Below, piece after piece: positions 53,416 through 62,931 of a stretch of DNA of 64,000 nucleotides; position 1 is the first letter of the stretch, and the number at the start of each line of letters is the position of its first letter. The position numbers and the translations under genes are program-made. Below the pieces are notes generated by a model, which had not been told where the DNA came from, did no database searches, and saw only the letters and a program-made list of their open reading frames with translations. Source of the DNA: JBFFMO01 sp041390025 (lineage in GTDB: Bacteria; Myxococcota_A; Bradymonadia; Bradymonadales; Bradymonadaceae). The stretch spans positions 124,001-188,000 of the forward strand of contig JAWKQR010000001.1 of the NCBI GenBank assembly GCA_041390025.1, written 5' to 3'.

Positions 53416-54875
53416 ATTGGTTGCATCGTCAGGTCACTGCTAGGCCCAGCGCACTAGCGCTCCAGAGCGCCGAACAAGCCCTGAATTGGTCAAATCTCGG
53501 TACGAGGGTGCGGCGAGTTGCCGCGGCGTTGCGTGGGGTTGGCGTTCAACCAAACGACCGAGTCGCCGTGTTGATTGAGGATAATCTGCAATTCGCCGTG
53601 ACCATCTTGGCTGTTGGATGGCTCGGTGCGACGCTGATCCCGCTGAATCGCAGGCTGACAGATGGGGAGATCTCTTGGATTTTGCAAGACATCGACCCCC
53701 ACCTCCTGGTGATTGACCACACTGCAGGCACCCGCAACATCGAGCTCGCCGACAAGCCATTTGTGCAGGTCAACGAATTGACGTTGAGCCTAGACTGCGA
53801 ACCGGTGGACGTTGATGAACACGGTGTGGCCGTGATCATGTACACAAGTGGAACGACTGGCCCGCCAAAGCCCGTCCCGTTGACGTGGGAGAACATCAAG
53901 GCGAGCGCCGCAGCGTCGGCCTTTAATATCGGTGTCCACCGGGACGACGTGTGGCTTTGTGTGATTCCACTTTACCACATTGGCGGTCTTTCGATTCTTT
54001 ACCGAGGCGTCTTGTACGGCACGGCGACCTTGATTTTGGATCGATTTGACGCGGGTGAAGTGATCGCGATGCTGCCGCGTGTGACCATCGTGTCTCTTGT
54101 GCCCACAATGCTGCATCGGCTGATTCAGGCGGGGATGGAGAAGCAGACCGACAGCCGCGTTCGTGCAGTTTTGTTGGGCGGTGGTCCCGCCGATCAAGAC
54201 GCCATCGCGTGGTGCACAGCGCGAGGACTTCCGGTCCTTCAGACGTACGGTATGACGGAGGCTTGTTCACAGGTCACCACGATGCCAATCGATGCGGTCA
54301 ACGACTTGCCCGTGGATTCCCCTCGATGGGCCTCGGCAGGTCTTCCGGTTCTTGGTGCCACGATTTCGATTCGGTCATCGGCGTCACAAACAGTCCCGGC
54401 CCATACGCTTGGCAACATCTTTGTACGCGGGCCCATGGTGACCCACGGCTACCTCGATCGTCCGACGGAAAACAGCCGGCGATTCGTGGATGGCTGGTTC
54501 GACACCGGCGATTTTGGCTACGTCGATGAACAAGGATATCTGTATGTAAAGGTCGCAGGGATGACCTCATTATCTCAGGGGTGAGAACGTCTATCCGGCA
54601 GAAGTCGAAAGTGTCTTGAACTCGCACCCAGCGGTTGTCGAGTCCGCCGTCTTTGGACTCCCGGACAAGGAGTGGGGACAGGTCGTGAGTGCCGCGGTGG
54701 TCCTCTCAAGCCAGTGCAGGTCGATATGCTCGCGGCCTGGTGCCGTCGGTCTCTGGCGGGATTCAAAGTCCCACGTCGGATGTGGGTCATCGAAGCGCTA
54801 CCGCGCACGGCAAGTGGCAAAATTCAACATGCCGTGCTGCGCGATACGTTTCGACAAAAGGCTAACGAGGGCTGA
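53412..54875 (+). CDS. menE: o-Succinylbenzoate-CoA ligase, frameshifted in its C-terminal domain
   Basis: An ANL-superfamily adenylating enzyme. The intact frame (53412-54584) has VIMYTSGTTGPPKPVPLTWEN (P-loop), LYHIGGLSILYRG, LQTYGMTEACSQVTTMP and GWFDTGDFGYVDEQGYLYV. It then stops prematurely. Immediately afterwards other frames continue with a normal ligase end: GENVYPAEVESVLNSHPAVV, VFGLPDKEWGQVVSAAVVL (to about 54710), and then MLAAWCRRSLAGFKVPRRMW and LPRTASGKIQHAVLRDTF with the catalytic Lys of the C-terminal domain, ending at 54875. Indels are needed near 54565 and in a GGGG run at about 54580, and again near 54705. The homopolymer location suggests sequencing error. The extent given assumes one full-length gene. 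Confidence 0.86.
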
Positions 54876-56426
54876 GTTCCAACCGCTGCCTGAGCTCGTC
54901 TTCCAAGGGGTTGTAATAGCGATCCCCCTTGTCAAACACGCCGCTTCCGCCTTTGCCACCTGTCGGCGCCCGGAAGACGTCGGCGAATACGCCGGCTTCT
55001 AACACCGAGAACAGCCCCTCGCGCTCTACTTTTTCGAGCAAGGCTGTCGCCTCCTCGAGGACAGATTGGGCACGACGTTGGATGATGCCGCCGGGTCTGT
55101 AGAGAATCTCATCCCCCAAGTCCTGTGCGGTGTTCATCACATATTGAGCATTCTCCAAGGCCAAGTATCGGTCACTCATGTGTGGCGTGTGCATCGCCTC
55201 AGTCATCATGCCGAGCAACTGAATGCCTTGGCGCGTCCACGCGCCGATGAGATTGAACATCGCGTCCTGAATATGCCCTTCATGATGTTGCCGGTCATGT
55301 ATTTCGTGGGTGGCATGTATTTGAGCGGTGCATGCGGAAAGATCTCCCGGGCCATCTCGGCCTGAGCGAGTTCGAGCAGGAAACCGTTCTTGAGCGATGG
55401 ATTGATCTCCATGGCGTGCCCAAGCCCCATTTGCTGGGGTTTCAGGCCACTTCGTAGTGCAAACTGTTCGTTGATAAACTGGCTTGCGAGCACCGTGTAG
55501 GCTGCGTCCACCGCATCGGCAGTGGTCAAATAGTTGTCCTCACCGGTGTTGATGATGACGCCTGCGTACGCGTTGATCAGACGACTGAAATACTGGTCCA
55601 CAAAGGTACGACGCGGATTGATGTCACGGAAGAGTATCCCATAGAGTGCGTCGTTGAGCATGACGTCGAGTCGCTCAAGCGCGCCCATCGCAGCGATCTC
55701 GGGCATGCACAGTCCGCTGCAGTAGTTGCATAGCCGAATGTAGCGCCCCAACTCCAAGCCGACCTCGTCGAGGGCCTCCCGAACAATCTTGAAGTTCGCT
55801 TGTGTTGCGTACGTCCCGCCAAACCCCTCGGTCGTGGCGCCGTAGGGAACAAAGTCGAGCAGACTCTGACCTGTAGACCTGATGACGGCGATGATGTCTG
55901 CGCCTTGGCGTGCAGCCGTAACGGCCTGAACCGCATCCTCATAGATGTTACCGGTGGCGACGATGACATAGTGCAGCGGCTCGACCCTTGGTTGAGACTC
56001 GGCGAGTCGCTGATTTCGTAAGTGCACATTTTGAGCGATGCGTTCGGCTGCCTCTTCAGCGAGATCCTGTCCGATCTCGCGGACGGTTGCCTCATCGACC
56101 TCCGGGAGAGTGTCGAGCCGGAGATCTCCGTCGGCGATGGCCTCGGCGATGACTTGGGGGTCGCGGCCGGTCGCCACGACTGCGCGCGCAATCACTCGAG
56201 AAATCCCATCTCCCAAAAGACTCGCGTCTTGTGCCGCCTCGACGACTAGGTTTGGCAGGGGAATGTCATCTTCGTTGACGCCATCGATGCCCATCAGGCG
56301 GAGCGCGGTACGTTCGATCGCAACGGTGCTGCGCTTGGCGACAAAGCCATCCATGTCGTCGGCAACGTGCGCCGCGGCGGTGCGAGCGCGGTCGATGAGT
56401 GCGGGGTCCAAACCAAGACGGGACAT
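54862..56426 (-). CDS. kamD: Lysine 5,6-aminomutase alpha subunit, one apparent frameshift
   Basis: About 521 residues in total. The first frame (56426 to about 55278) has RTALRLMGIDGVNEDDIPLP, PLHYVIVATGNIYEDAVQAV, DIIAVIRSTGQSLLDFVPYG, RLCNYCSGLCMPEIAAMGAL, RTFVDQYFSRLINAYAGVII and PPTKYMTGNIMKG. The continuation is in another frame: MFNLIGAWTRQGIQLLGM, MTEAMHTPHMSDRYLAL and DKGDRYYNPLEDELRQRL, ending at 54862. One missing base near 55271-55280 joins them. The enzyme uses PLP and adenosylcobalamin to move the terminal amino group of D-lysine or beta-lysine in fermentation. The beta subunit (KamE), normally adjacent, is not in the window. 3' end overlaps menE by 14 bp. Confidence 0.86.
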
Positions 56427-56470
56427 CTTAACCTCAGGCTGTCGATGCCGCCTATATACGCCGGATCGTG

Positions 56471-59347
56471 CTAGTCGTGAAGGGTCGTGCTCATCGCATC
56501 CGACTCAAGCCAAGCGATCATCTCATCCACGTTCAAACGTTGTCGCAGATCCAATGCCATCCAAGTCAGCTCGGCATCGACCCGAGAAATGAACACATCC
56601 ATTCGTGTGGACCAATGCCTTAACCAATCCGTGAGTTCCGCCGCACCAAGTTGTGGAGAGTCCGGAAGAAGTCGTCTCAACTTCGGCCGCCACATCGCTT
56701 TGTCGCCATCGATCGACATCAGGACTTCCGGTCCTACCAGCTCTACTGTGGCTGTGAACCGCGCACTCAGTCGACCGACCAAGCGCTCCTCAAGAATCGC
56801 GCGGTGCATGCGAAGCTCGTCGAATAGGCTCTCAAGGCTACGATTCTGGCCGCGAGCGTCCTCGACCGGCATGGTGCGAACCACGTTCTCAACCTTGCGG
56901 GCCATCGCTGCTTCCAACTCATCGACCGCTCGAGCCGTCTCTTGGAAGGCGACCTTCAGAATGTCGTGGTAGCGGTCGATGAAGAGCCTGCCAACAAAGC
57001 TTGCATCGATTTTTGACAGCGCGTGGCGGGTCACCAATTGACCGCTTGGGCGCATGGCGTCGGCGATCTCGCGTTCGATGGAATCGAGCATGAAGGTTGT
57101 GCGGTCCTCGAGGTGTCGGCGCGTATCCTCCACGAGCCGCTCCAACGCGCTTTGAACGTCGGTGGTCAACCAGGTCGCAACATCACCAAGCTGGCTTTTA
57201 GCCTGCGCGAGCGAGGTCTGCCGGTCGGCGGAAAAACGTTGGATGTCACGGAAGAGACCAGTCAGCCCGAAGTAGACTTCGATGACCTTGATCCGACCGG
57301 CACGCTCGACGATGTGTTCGTTGACGTACGACCGGAAGTCCTCAAACGCGTCGTCCTTTTCCGGGCGAGCATCGATGGCTTCCTTGGCGGACACCGCGAA
57401 CGCGCCTGCAATCTGGTCCCCAATGTTGTCGTCAATGTAGTCCAGAAGTTCCTGCGTCTTTGCGTGGCGATCGCGGCCGAGGCGATCAACTTTGTTCACG
57501 ACGACGACGAGGCGTTCCTCACCATGTCGAAGCCCATCAATGCGGTCGAATTCAGTCGCCGACAGCACTTGATTCGCATCCATCACCCAAAGAATCGCCT
57601 CCGCGGTCTCCAACGCATTGGCAGCCACCGTCTCGTGGCGCTCCTCCAACGCGTTGAATCCTGGAGTGTCCCAGAACTCAAGGCTTCGGAGCACCGGATG
57701 TGGAAACATAAAGTCCACACGTGCAACATCTGCCGAATTGTCCTTCATCACCCGCGCGGCCTCCTCAAAGTTGACTTCGCGGGAGGGCGCGTCCAAGAGA
57801 TGCAGCCGAGCGGCGCGGCGTGGACCGAATCGAACGATTCCTGTGTGGGCGGTGGTCGGCAGCACACCAACGGGCAACAGGTCTTCTTCCAGCAACGCGT
57901 TTAATAACGTTGACTTGCCGGCATTAAACTCCCCGACGATTGCGATGGACAACGGTGACTCAAGTTTCTGAATCAGCCCCTGTGCTCGAACCATAAACCC
58001 GGAGAGCTGGGCTTCGCGCGCAAGCCAGTCCACGCACTGTCGCACTAAACCTTCCACGGCCATCGGGTTGCCGGAATCCTCTGGAAACTCGAATCTCGGG
58101 CCCAACGACTCAAGGCTCGTCTGCATAGCAATTCGGGCTTCGGACGCCAGATGTTTGTTCAATACCGCCGCATTCAGGTGCCGCAGCGCGTCGGAGTGGT
58201 CGCCGCGGCGTTGGGAAACACGGCCCAATTCCAGATGTGCTCGTGCGATGTCTTCCGGCCCAAGCGAACATCGAAGGGCTTCTTCGAGATAGTGTTTTGC
58301 GCTGCTGTCGTCCCCACGCAGAGCATGCGACCGGCCGATCCCAAGCACGGCTGCGCCCCTCGTGTCTGCATACGCCATGGCCTGCAGCAAGAAACCATTG
58401 GCGATGTCGAACTTACCAAGTTCCAATTCGGAGTTTCCCACACCCAGCAGGGCCTGAGGGTCTTCCGGTCTTCGCGACAGCAGTTTTGCAAATGTCGCTC
58501 TCGCTCCGTCAAAGTCAGAAAGGGTCGTTTGTGCTCGACCACGTTGCCGTAACGACTCGTTGATGAGCTCATCGGGCATGCCGTCGGGGACCCGCGCCAA
58601 CAGTGTCAGCGCCTCTTGAGGTTGATGCGTCAGATTGCAAAGCCTCGCTCCGACGACGAGGGCTTCAGGATCGTCGACGTGCTCGAGGCTCCTTTGGATG
58701 AAGCTCTGTGCATCTTCGAGCTCTCCCTCTTTCTCGCTGATCAGGGCCCAGAGTAAATTGGTCCGAGGATCCAAACGATCGCGGTCGAGTTGCTGCAACA
58801 TCTTTCTCGCGGCGGTACAGTCGCGCGAAAGGAGCAGCCGAACCAGCCGGTGTCCCACGTCCATGTGACCGGGGTCGATCTCCAGCGCGCGTGTGTATTC
58901 ACGTTCAGCGCGATCGCGTCGCCCTTGTGCCTCTAAGACCCTTCCCAGAGCGAACGCGATGGCAAACTCGTGTTCAGAGGAGTCCGGCAGTTGTGCCGCG
59001 TCGGCAAGGTGTCGCTCGGCGTCGCGCCACTGCGCCAATCGCTCAAGGAGCTCCCCGGCTTGAAGATGCAGTGCGGCGCTTGGTCGGATCGCGAGTGCTC
59101 TGTCTAACGCGTCCAACGCCCCGCGCGTCTGATTGGAGAGTTTGTAGGCCTTGGCCAATAAGACAAAGGTGCGCTGGACGTTTGGATACCGGCCGACGGT
59201 GCCGTTCAATGCAGATATCGCTGGCCCAAAGTCACCCTGCGCGATCAGCACCGACGCGGATTCATGCACCCGATGCAGGTCTTCCGGTATTCTCACCTCA
59301 TCGAGGATGTCTCCAAAACGCCCCGATATCTTATCAAAAATGCTCAT
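56471..59347 (-). CDS. TPR protein fused to a dynamin-like GTPase
   Basis: A 958-residue cytoplasmic protein. Residues about 1-430 are helical TPR-type repeats (SALNGTVGRYPNVQRTFVLL, GRVLEAQGRRDRAEREYTRA, LLGVGNSELELGKFDIANGF). A dynamin-family GTPase domain follows: IAIVGEFNAGKSTLLNALLE (P-loop, about residue 478), TTAHTGIVRFG (switch I Thr), LEFWDTPGFNALEE (G3) and VVVVNKVDRLG (G4). The remaining ~250 residues are long helices (stalk) without a PH domain or obvious membrane paddle. Bacterial dynamin-like proteins remodel or protect membranes. ATG at 59347 is preferred; the frame is open to 59398. Two dispersed motifs flank the start (59277, 59376). Confidence 0.85.
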   Translation of the reverse strand: MSIFDKISGRFGDILDEVRIPEDLHRVHESASVLIAQGDFGPAISALNGTVGRYPNVQRTFVLLAKAYKLSNQTRGALDALDRALAIRPSAALHLQAGELLERLAQWRDAERHLADAAQLPDSSEHEFAIAFALGRVLEAQGRRDRAEREYTRALEIDPGHMDVGHRLVRLLLSRDCTAARKMLQQLDRDRLDPRTNLLWALISEKEGELEDAQSFIQRSLEHVDDPEALVVGARLCNLTHQPQEALTLLARVPDGMPDELINESLRQRGRAQTTLSDFDGARATFAKLLSRRPEDPQALLGVGNSELELGKFDIANGFLLQAMAYADTRGAAVLGIGRSHALRGDDSSAKHYLEEALRCSLGPEDIARAHLELGRVSQRRGDHSDALRHLNAAVLNKHLASEARIAMQTSLESLGPRFEFPEDSGNPMAVEGLVRQCVDWLAREAQLSGFMVRAQGLIQKLESPLSIAIVGEFNAGKSTLLNALLEEDLLPVGVLPTTAHTGIVRFGPRRAARLHLLDAPSREVNFEEAARVMKDNSADVARVDFMFPHPVLRSLEFWDTPGFNALEERHETVAANALETAEAILWVMDANQVLSATEFDRIDGLRHGEERLVVVVNKVDRLGRDRHAKTQELLDYIDDNIGDQIAGAFAVSAKEAIDARPEKDDAFEDFRSYVNEHIVERAGRIKVIEVYFGLTGLFRDIQRFSADRQTSLAQAKSQLGDVATWLTTDVQSALERLVEDTRRHLEDRTTFMLDSIEREIADAMRPSGQLVTRHALSKIDASFVGRLFIDRYHDILKVAFQETARAVDELEAAMARKVENVVRTMPVEDARGQNRSLESLFDELRMHRAILEERLVGRLSARFTATVELVGPEVLMSIDGDKAMWRPKLRRLLPDSPQLGAAELTDWLRHWSTRMDVFISRVDAELTWMALDLRQRLNVDEMIAWLESDAMSTTLHD

Positions 59348-59586
59348 TTTTCCGCCCGTTTGGGTCAGCGCCGCAAGGTCTTCCGGTCCATCTACCAACT
59401 CAACCTAGGCTCGCGGAACAGATCTCCCAGCGCGCATTGCACAATGGAAAGGACTTCCGGACAACATCATTCAAGAATTGCATCATCAATCCAATGATGA
59501 CAGCGTTTGAACGGTTACAACCGGTGGGTGGTGAGATACGAGAAAGCAGGTGGGCGGGGTGCTCACCTGTTGTGCGTGGAGCGACC

Positions 59587-60552
59587 GTGAGGACATTTTT
59601 CGCCATCATGTTTGTCTGCCTATCGGTGTCCGCGGTGGCCGCCCCACCTCCGCCGCCACCGCCGCCACCGGTGTCCGAACCATCGGTGCAACCCCGAGAG
59701 GACGTGCCAGAGGTCTTGTCCGCCTCCGATTGCGGGCACCCAAACAAGATCACGTGCTCGCTTGTCATCCTACCCATTGCGTCTTTGTTGCTGCCTGGAC
59801 TCGGTCAGTACTGGGATGGCCAAACAGGTTGGCCCTACACGCTCGCGGCCGCTGCTGGCTTAGGGGGCGCTACTGCAGCGGTGGCAAACACCGAAGGTGC
59901 TCTGGTCATTACCCAACCGCGGGCGCAACTGTTTCTGCTCGGTGCACAGCTTTGGATCGATGCATCGTTGCTCAGTGCGTACGAAACGTATCGGCATCGC
60001 GTTGTCGATCGCGTGGGCTTCCAAGACGACCTCAGCACAGTACCGGAAGTCCTAATCGCTCCATTTGATGTTCGCGCATTGGCTCGGTTGAGAGTCTTGA
60101 TTCCGTTTCTTGTGATTGGCGCGGCCGGCCTCGGAAGTGCGTTTGTCGATGAAGATGGGATGACCTATGAGTCCGCACCGTTCGAGGACTTCCGGGTCAC
60201 GGATGGCCTGTTCGCCTTCGGCGTCTCTTATGGGGCAGGGGTGGGGGAGGAGGCGTTTTTCCGCGGTTACGTCATGCATGGATTTGACCGGGTGGTCGGC
60301 ATGCATCCCCTGCTCGCGAACACCCTCCAGGCGTCGATGTTTGCAACGGCACACGCGGATTTTAGCTGGGGATTCTTGGTACGTATGGCCTTTGGCATGT
60401 ACACCGGTTGGTTGACGCAGGCCGATGATTACAACCTGCGCGACGCGATTTTTCTGCACACCTGGTGGGATGTGTTTGTGTTTGTAGGCACAGTCGCCAC
60501 GAGTCGGCGCAACGGCACCGCGACGTTATCGCTGCCCGCGATTCGGTTTTGA
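59587..60552 (+). CDS. CPBP-family intramembrane metalloprotease
   Basis: A 321-residue membrane protein. GTG at 59587 has GGAG 5 bases upstream and gives a signal peptide (FFAIMFVCLSVSAVA) followed by a nine-Pro stretch. Several membrane helices follow (LVILPIASLLLPGLGQYW, LRVLIPFLVIGAAGLGS). The CPBP motifs are GAGVGEEAFFRGYVMHGF (EExxxR), ANTLQASMFATAHADF (second motif with His) and IFLHTWWDVFVFVGTVA (His and Asp of the third). The family includes CAAX prenyl proteases and bacteriocin-immunity (Abi) proteins. It ends 2 bp from the convergent lipoprotein gene. Substrate unknown. The 239 bp upstream (59348-59586) are the divergent promoter region with two motif copies. Confidence 0.86.
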   Translation: MRTFFAIMFVCLSVSAVAAPPPPPPPPPVSEPSVQPREDVPEVLSASDCGHPNKITCSLVILPIASLLLPGLGQYWDGQTGWPYTLAAAAGLGGATAAVANTEGALVITQPRAQLFLLGAQLWIDASLLSAYETYRHRVVDRVGFQDDLSTVPEVLIAPFDVRALARLRVLIPFLVIGAAGLGSAFVDEDGMTYESAPFEDFRVTDGLFAFGVSYGAGVGEEAFFRGYVMHGFDRVVGMHPLLANTLQASMFATAHADFSWGFLVRMAFGMYTGWLTQADDYNLRDAIFLHTWWDVFVFVGTVATSRRNGTATLSLPAIRF

Positions 60553-60553
60553 T

Positions 60554-61267
60554 TTACTCCGAGTAACGCTCGCAGCCGCGAATCTCGAACGTGCCAAAGC
60601 GGTCTGTAATCGCGGTCAACTCCCCTGAGGGCGAAAACCCGAGCACGATCTCGTCACAGAAATCGCGGTCGCACACGTAGTCGAGTTCGACACAATCACG
60701 CTCCGAGACGCAGCTGTGGATATCCTCGTAGTAGGTGCCGTGTTTGTTTTCAAAGCACTCGGAGAGCGCGATGACATGATCGTCGACCTTAAGCTGAAGC
60801 GGCGATACCGGGTGAAGCGTGCCCTCAATGTTCCTTCCTGCGAGCGCGACCTTGTGGTTTCTCAGTGACACCTGAAAGTTTCCAGCCGAAGGACTTCCGG
60901 TCCAAGGTGGAGCATCGATGGTTGGGAAGGCAGGCCGCGCGCTAAGGTCAGCCAATGGGATGAAACCGCGGAGCTTCCCGTTCACCATGTAACGTGGACT
61001 TACCGCGAGTTCTTTTTCGACATCGAGAATCTCCAAACGCTGCCCCGCGTGCACGATGTATCCCATCTCGTCGAATTCGACGGAGTTTCCGCAGGAACGG
61101 GCCATGGCGGACTTCCGGTCAGGACACAATGAGGTCTCCCGGACCACAAACATGTAGCTGGGTAAGGACGATGGCGGGGTCGTGTCGGTCTTTACGGGCG
61201 GGGGCTTGGGTTGGCATCCCAGCACGACTAGAACGATAAACCCGCACCAATGTTGGGGCTTAACCAA
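60554..61267 (-). CDS. Lipoprotein of unknown function, last gene of the caspase operon
   Basis: A 237-residue lipoprotein (lipobox LVVLGC). The start is a TTG at 61267, supported by GAGGA 7 bases upstream and by the lack of another start before the signal; it overlaps the caspase gene by 40 bp. The mature part begins with a Pro/Thr-rich stretch and contains an SH3-like segment (MGYIVHAGQRLEILDVEKEL, YMVNGKLRGFIPLADLSA), then a Cys-rich end (SECFENKHGTYYEDIHSC, CVELDYVCDRDFCDEI). No enzyme motif. It probably acts in the envelope with the caspase/barrel protein. Confidence 0.72.
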   Translation of the reverse strand: MVKPQHWCGFIVLVVLGCQPKPPPVKTDTTPPSSLPSYMFVVRETSLCPDRKSAMARSCGNSVEFDEMGYIVHAGQRLEILDVEKELAVSPRYMVNGKLRGFIPLADLSARPAFPTIDAPPWTGSPSAGNFQVSLRNHKVALAGRNIEGTLHPVSPLQLKVDDHVIALSECFENKHGTYYEDIHSCVSERDCVELDYVCDRDFCDEIVLGFSPSGELTAITDRFGTFEIRGCERYSE

Positions 61268-62931
61268 ACTTGTTCCTCATTCGCATCCACGCCAGCCCGG
61301 GTCACCACATCCACGGCAAGCCCGCCCGTGAGGAATGGTAACCACGTTCCTCGATTCCACGCAAAGACCAGATTGGATTCGCCTCTTAGCGCGATGGGGT
61401 CGGCCTGCAGGACATCGGCGTCAAACAGTAGGACTTCCGGTCCAACGCGCAACTGCATTGCGACACGGATCCCACTAAACTGAGTTGCCCACTGACCCTG
61501 TATCCCGCCTGACACCCGATGGAAGGTCGCGACGGAGTCAGTCGCGAAGCCGTAGTCGACAAACCCGCCGACGCCCCAGCCCGTATCGTGGGACACACCC
61601 GCGGATGCTCCAACGGAGTGCTGCAGTCCTTGGACATCCAAGATTGGGCGGTTCAAACGATATGCGACGGCGAACTCGGGCCGCCATTGCGCCTGCGGCG
61701 CGACGTCCAGACGAGTGGTCTCCTCACGTTTTGCCGCCAAGAAGCCTGCCATGAAGCCAGGGCCAAACGGTGTTTGGAACAGCTCCCGTCGAAACGCTTC
61801 GTCCACGGCGCCGCGCGCTGTTTGATTCGTCGCAACCAAATCCAACGCCGCGTACTCGACCATGTCCTTGGCCGGCACAGCTGCTTCGTTGGATTGAGTT
61901 TTGATCCAGTAGGGGCCACGTTGGTGATCCCGTAAAAGGCTCATCGCAACGGTCGTGTCCCCGGAGATATTCAGGTCCGCATAACGCAGTCCCCGAGAAT
62001 CCTCGATCCACATCGGACCCTCACCGCCGCCGATCTTGAGCTGCGTCGTATTGCGCAGGTTCTTCAATTCAATGACGGTGCGGTCCCTTGCTTGGCCGGG
62101 TCCTTTGACATGCACATGAATGCGTGCCCGCGGGTTGGTCACTGTGGCGTTCGCGGCGACAAGATAGGCCTCGATTTCGGGGTAGCTGATCGCCCCGTCG
62201 CCATTCGCATCCGCTGCCCCCAACAATGCGCTGCGTAGTTGATGGCTGAATACACCTCCACCGTAAGTGCTCCACTCATGCACCTCTTGGGCACCAGCGG
62301 TCGACAAGATCACACCAATCGTCGGGTTGATCGCCTGCCTTTCACCTGAATTCAGGTAGTTCTCGAATTCAGCGTTGAGGGTTCTGCCGGTAGAGTCATC
62401 GCTCCAACCCCCGCGTGATTGCACCATGAAATATGCGTTGCACGCGTCGATGATGACGTTCGTGAAGTCCGCGTTGAGCGGTTCGATGACGTCTTTGAGC
62501 AGATCGCGACGGCGTAACTTCGTGTCCGCGAGTGATAGGTAGCCCTCACCGTCATCGGAGACGCTGCCGTGTCCAGTGAAAACAATGAAGACCTCTGCTC
62601 GACGTCCGACCGCATGATCTTTTTTGATCGCGTTGCTTACGGCCTCAACGGCAGCGATCAAATTGGCACGCGTCGGCGCGATCGAGCGTTTCGCGGCGTC
62701 TGGGAAGATTTGCTGGGAGTCCGCATCCAGCGTGGTGAGCAAAGACGTCTGATCGGCGTAAGCGGAAAAGATCTCGAAGAAACGCGCGCCATCATCGTCG
62801 GCGTAGCGAAGCGCGGGGACGCCCTCGTCGACGCTGCTGTTGTTGGCCACGACCAACGCGTACCGCGTCGTATCTTGGGCAAATGCGGAGGCCGAGACGA
62901 GTAGCGCCAGTAGTAAAACGACGGCTTTCAT
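61228..62931 (-). CDS. Exported caspase-family (C14) protease-like protein with EF-hand and predicted barrel domain
   Basis: A 567-residue protein with signal peptide MKAVVLLLALLVSASAFAQ. Residues about 22-270 are a caspase-like fold: RYALVVANNSSVDEG, RYADDDGARFFEIF, the catalytic His in VFIVFTGHGS (His121) and the catalytic Cys in VIIDACNAYFM (Cys164). An EF-hand (DANGDGAISYPE, residues 241-252) follows within the same domain. Residues about 390-567 are beta-rich with alternating pattern and end in ...SPNIGAGLSF, consistent with an outer-membrane beta-barrel (Phe at the C-terminus). Export of a caspase fused to a barrel is unusual but known in myxobacterial genomes. It lies between a membrane regulator (ATGA overlap) and a lipoprotein. 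Confidence 0.87.
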   Translation of the reverse strand: MKAVVLLLALLVSASAFAQDTTRYALVVANNSSVDEGVPALRYADDDGARFFEIFSAYADQTSLLTTLDADSQQIFPDAAKRSIAPTRANLIAAVEAVSNAIKKDHAVGRRAEVFIVFTGHGSVSDDGEGYLSLADTKLRRRDLLKDVIEPLNADFTNVIIDACNAYFMVQSRGGWSDDSTGRTLNAEFENYLNSGERQAINPTIGVILSTAGAQEVHEWSTYGGGVFSHQLRSALLGAADANGDGAISYPEIEAYLVAANATVTNPRARIHVHVKGPGQARDRTVIELKNLRNTTQLKIGGGEGPMWIEDSRGLRYADLNISGDTTVAMSLLRDHQRGPYWIKTQSNEAAVPAKDMVEYAALDLVATNQTARGAVDEAFRRELFQTPFGPGFMAGFLAAKREETTRLDVAPQAQWRPEFAVAYRLNRPILDVQGLQHSVGASAGVSHDTGWGVGGFVDYGFATDSVATFHRVSGGIQGQWATQFSGIRVAMQLRVGPEVLLFDADVLQADPIALRGESNLVFAWNRGTWLPFLTGGLAVDVVTRAGVDANEEQVWLSPNIGAGLSF

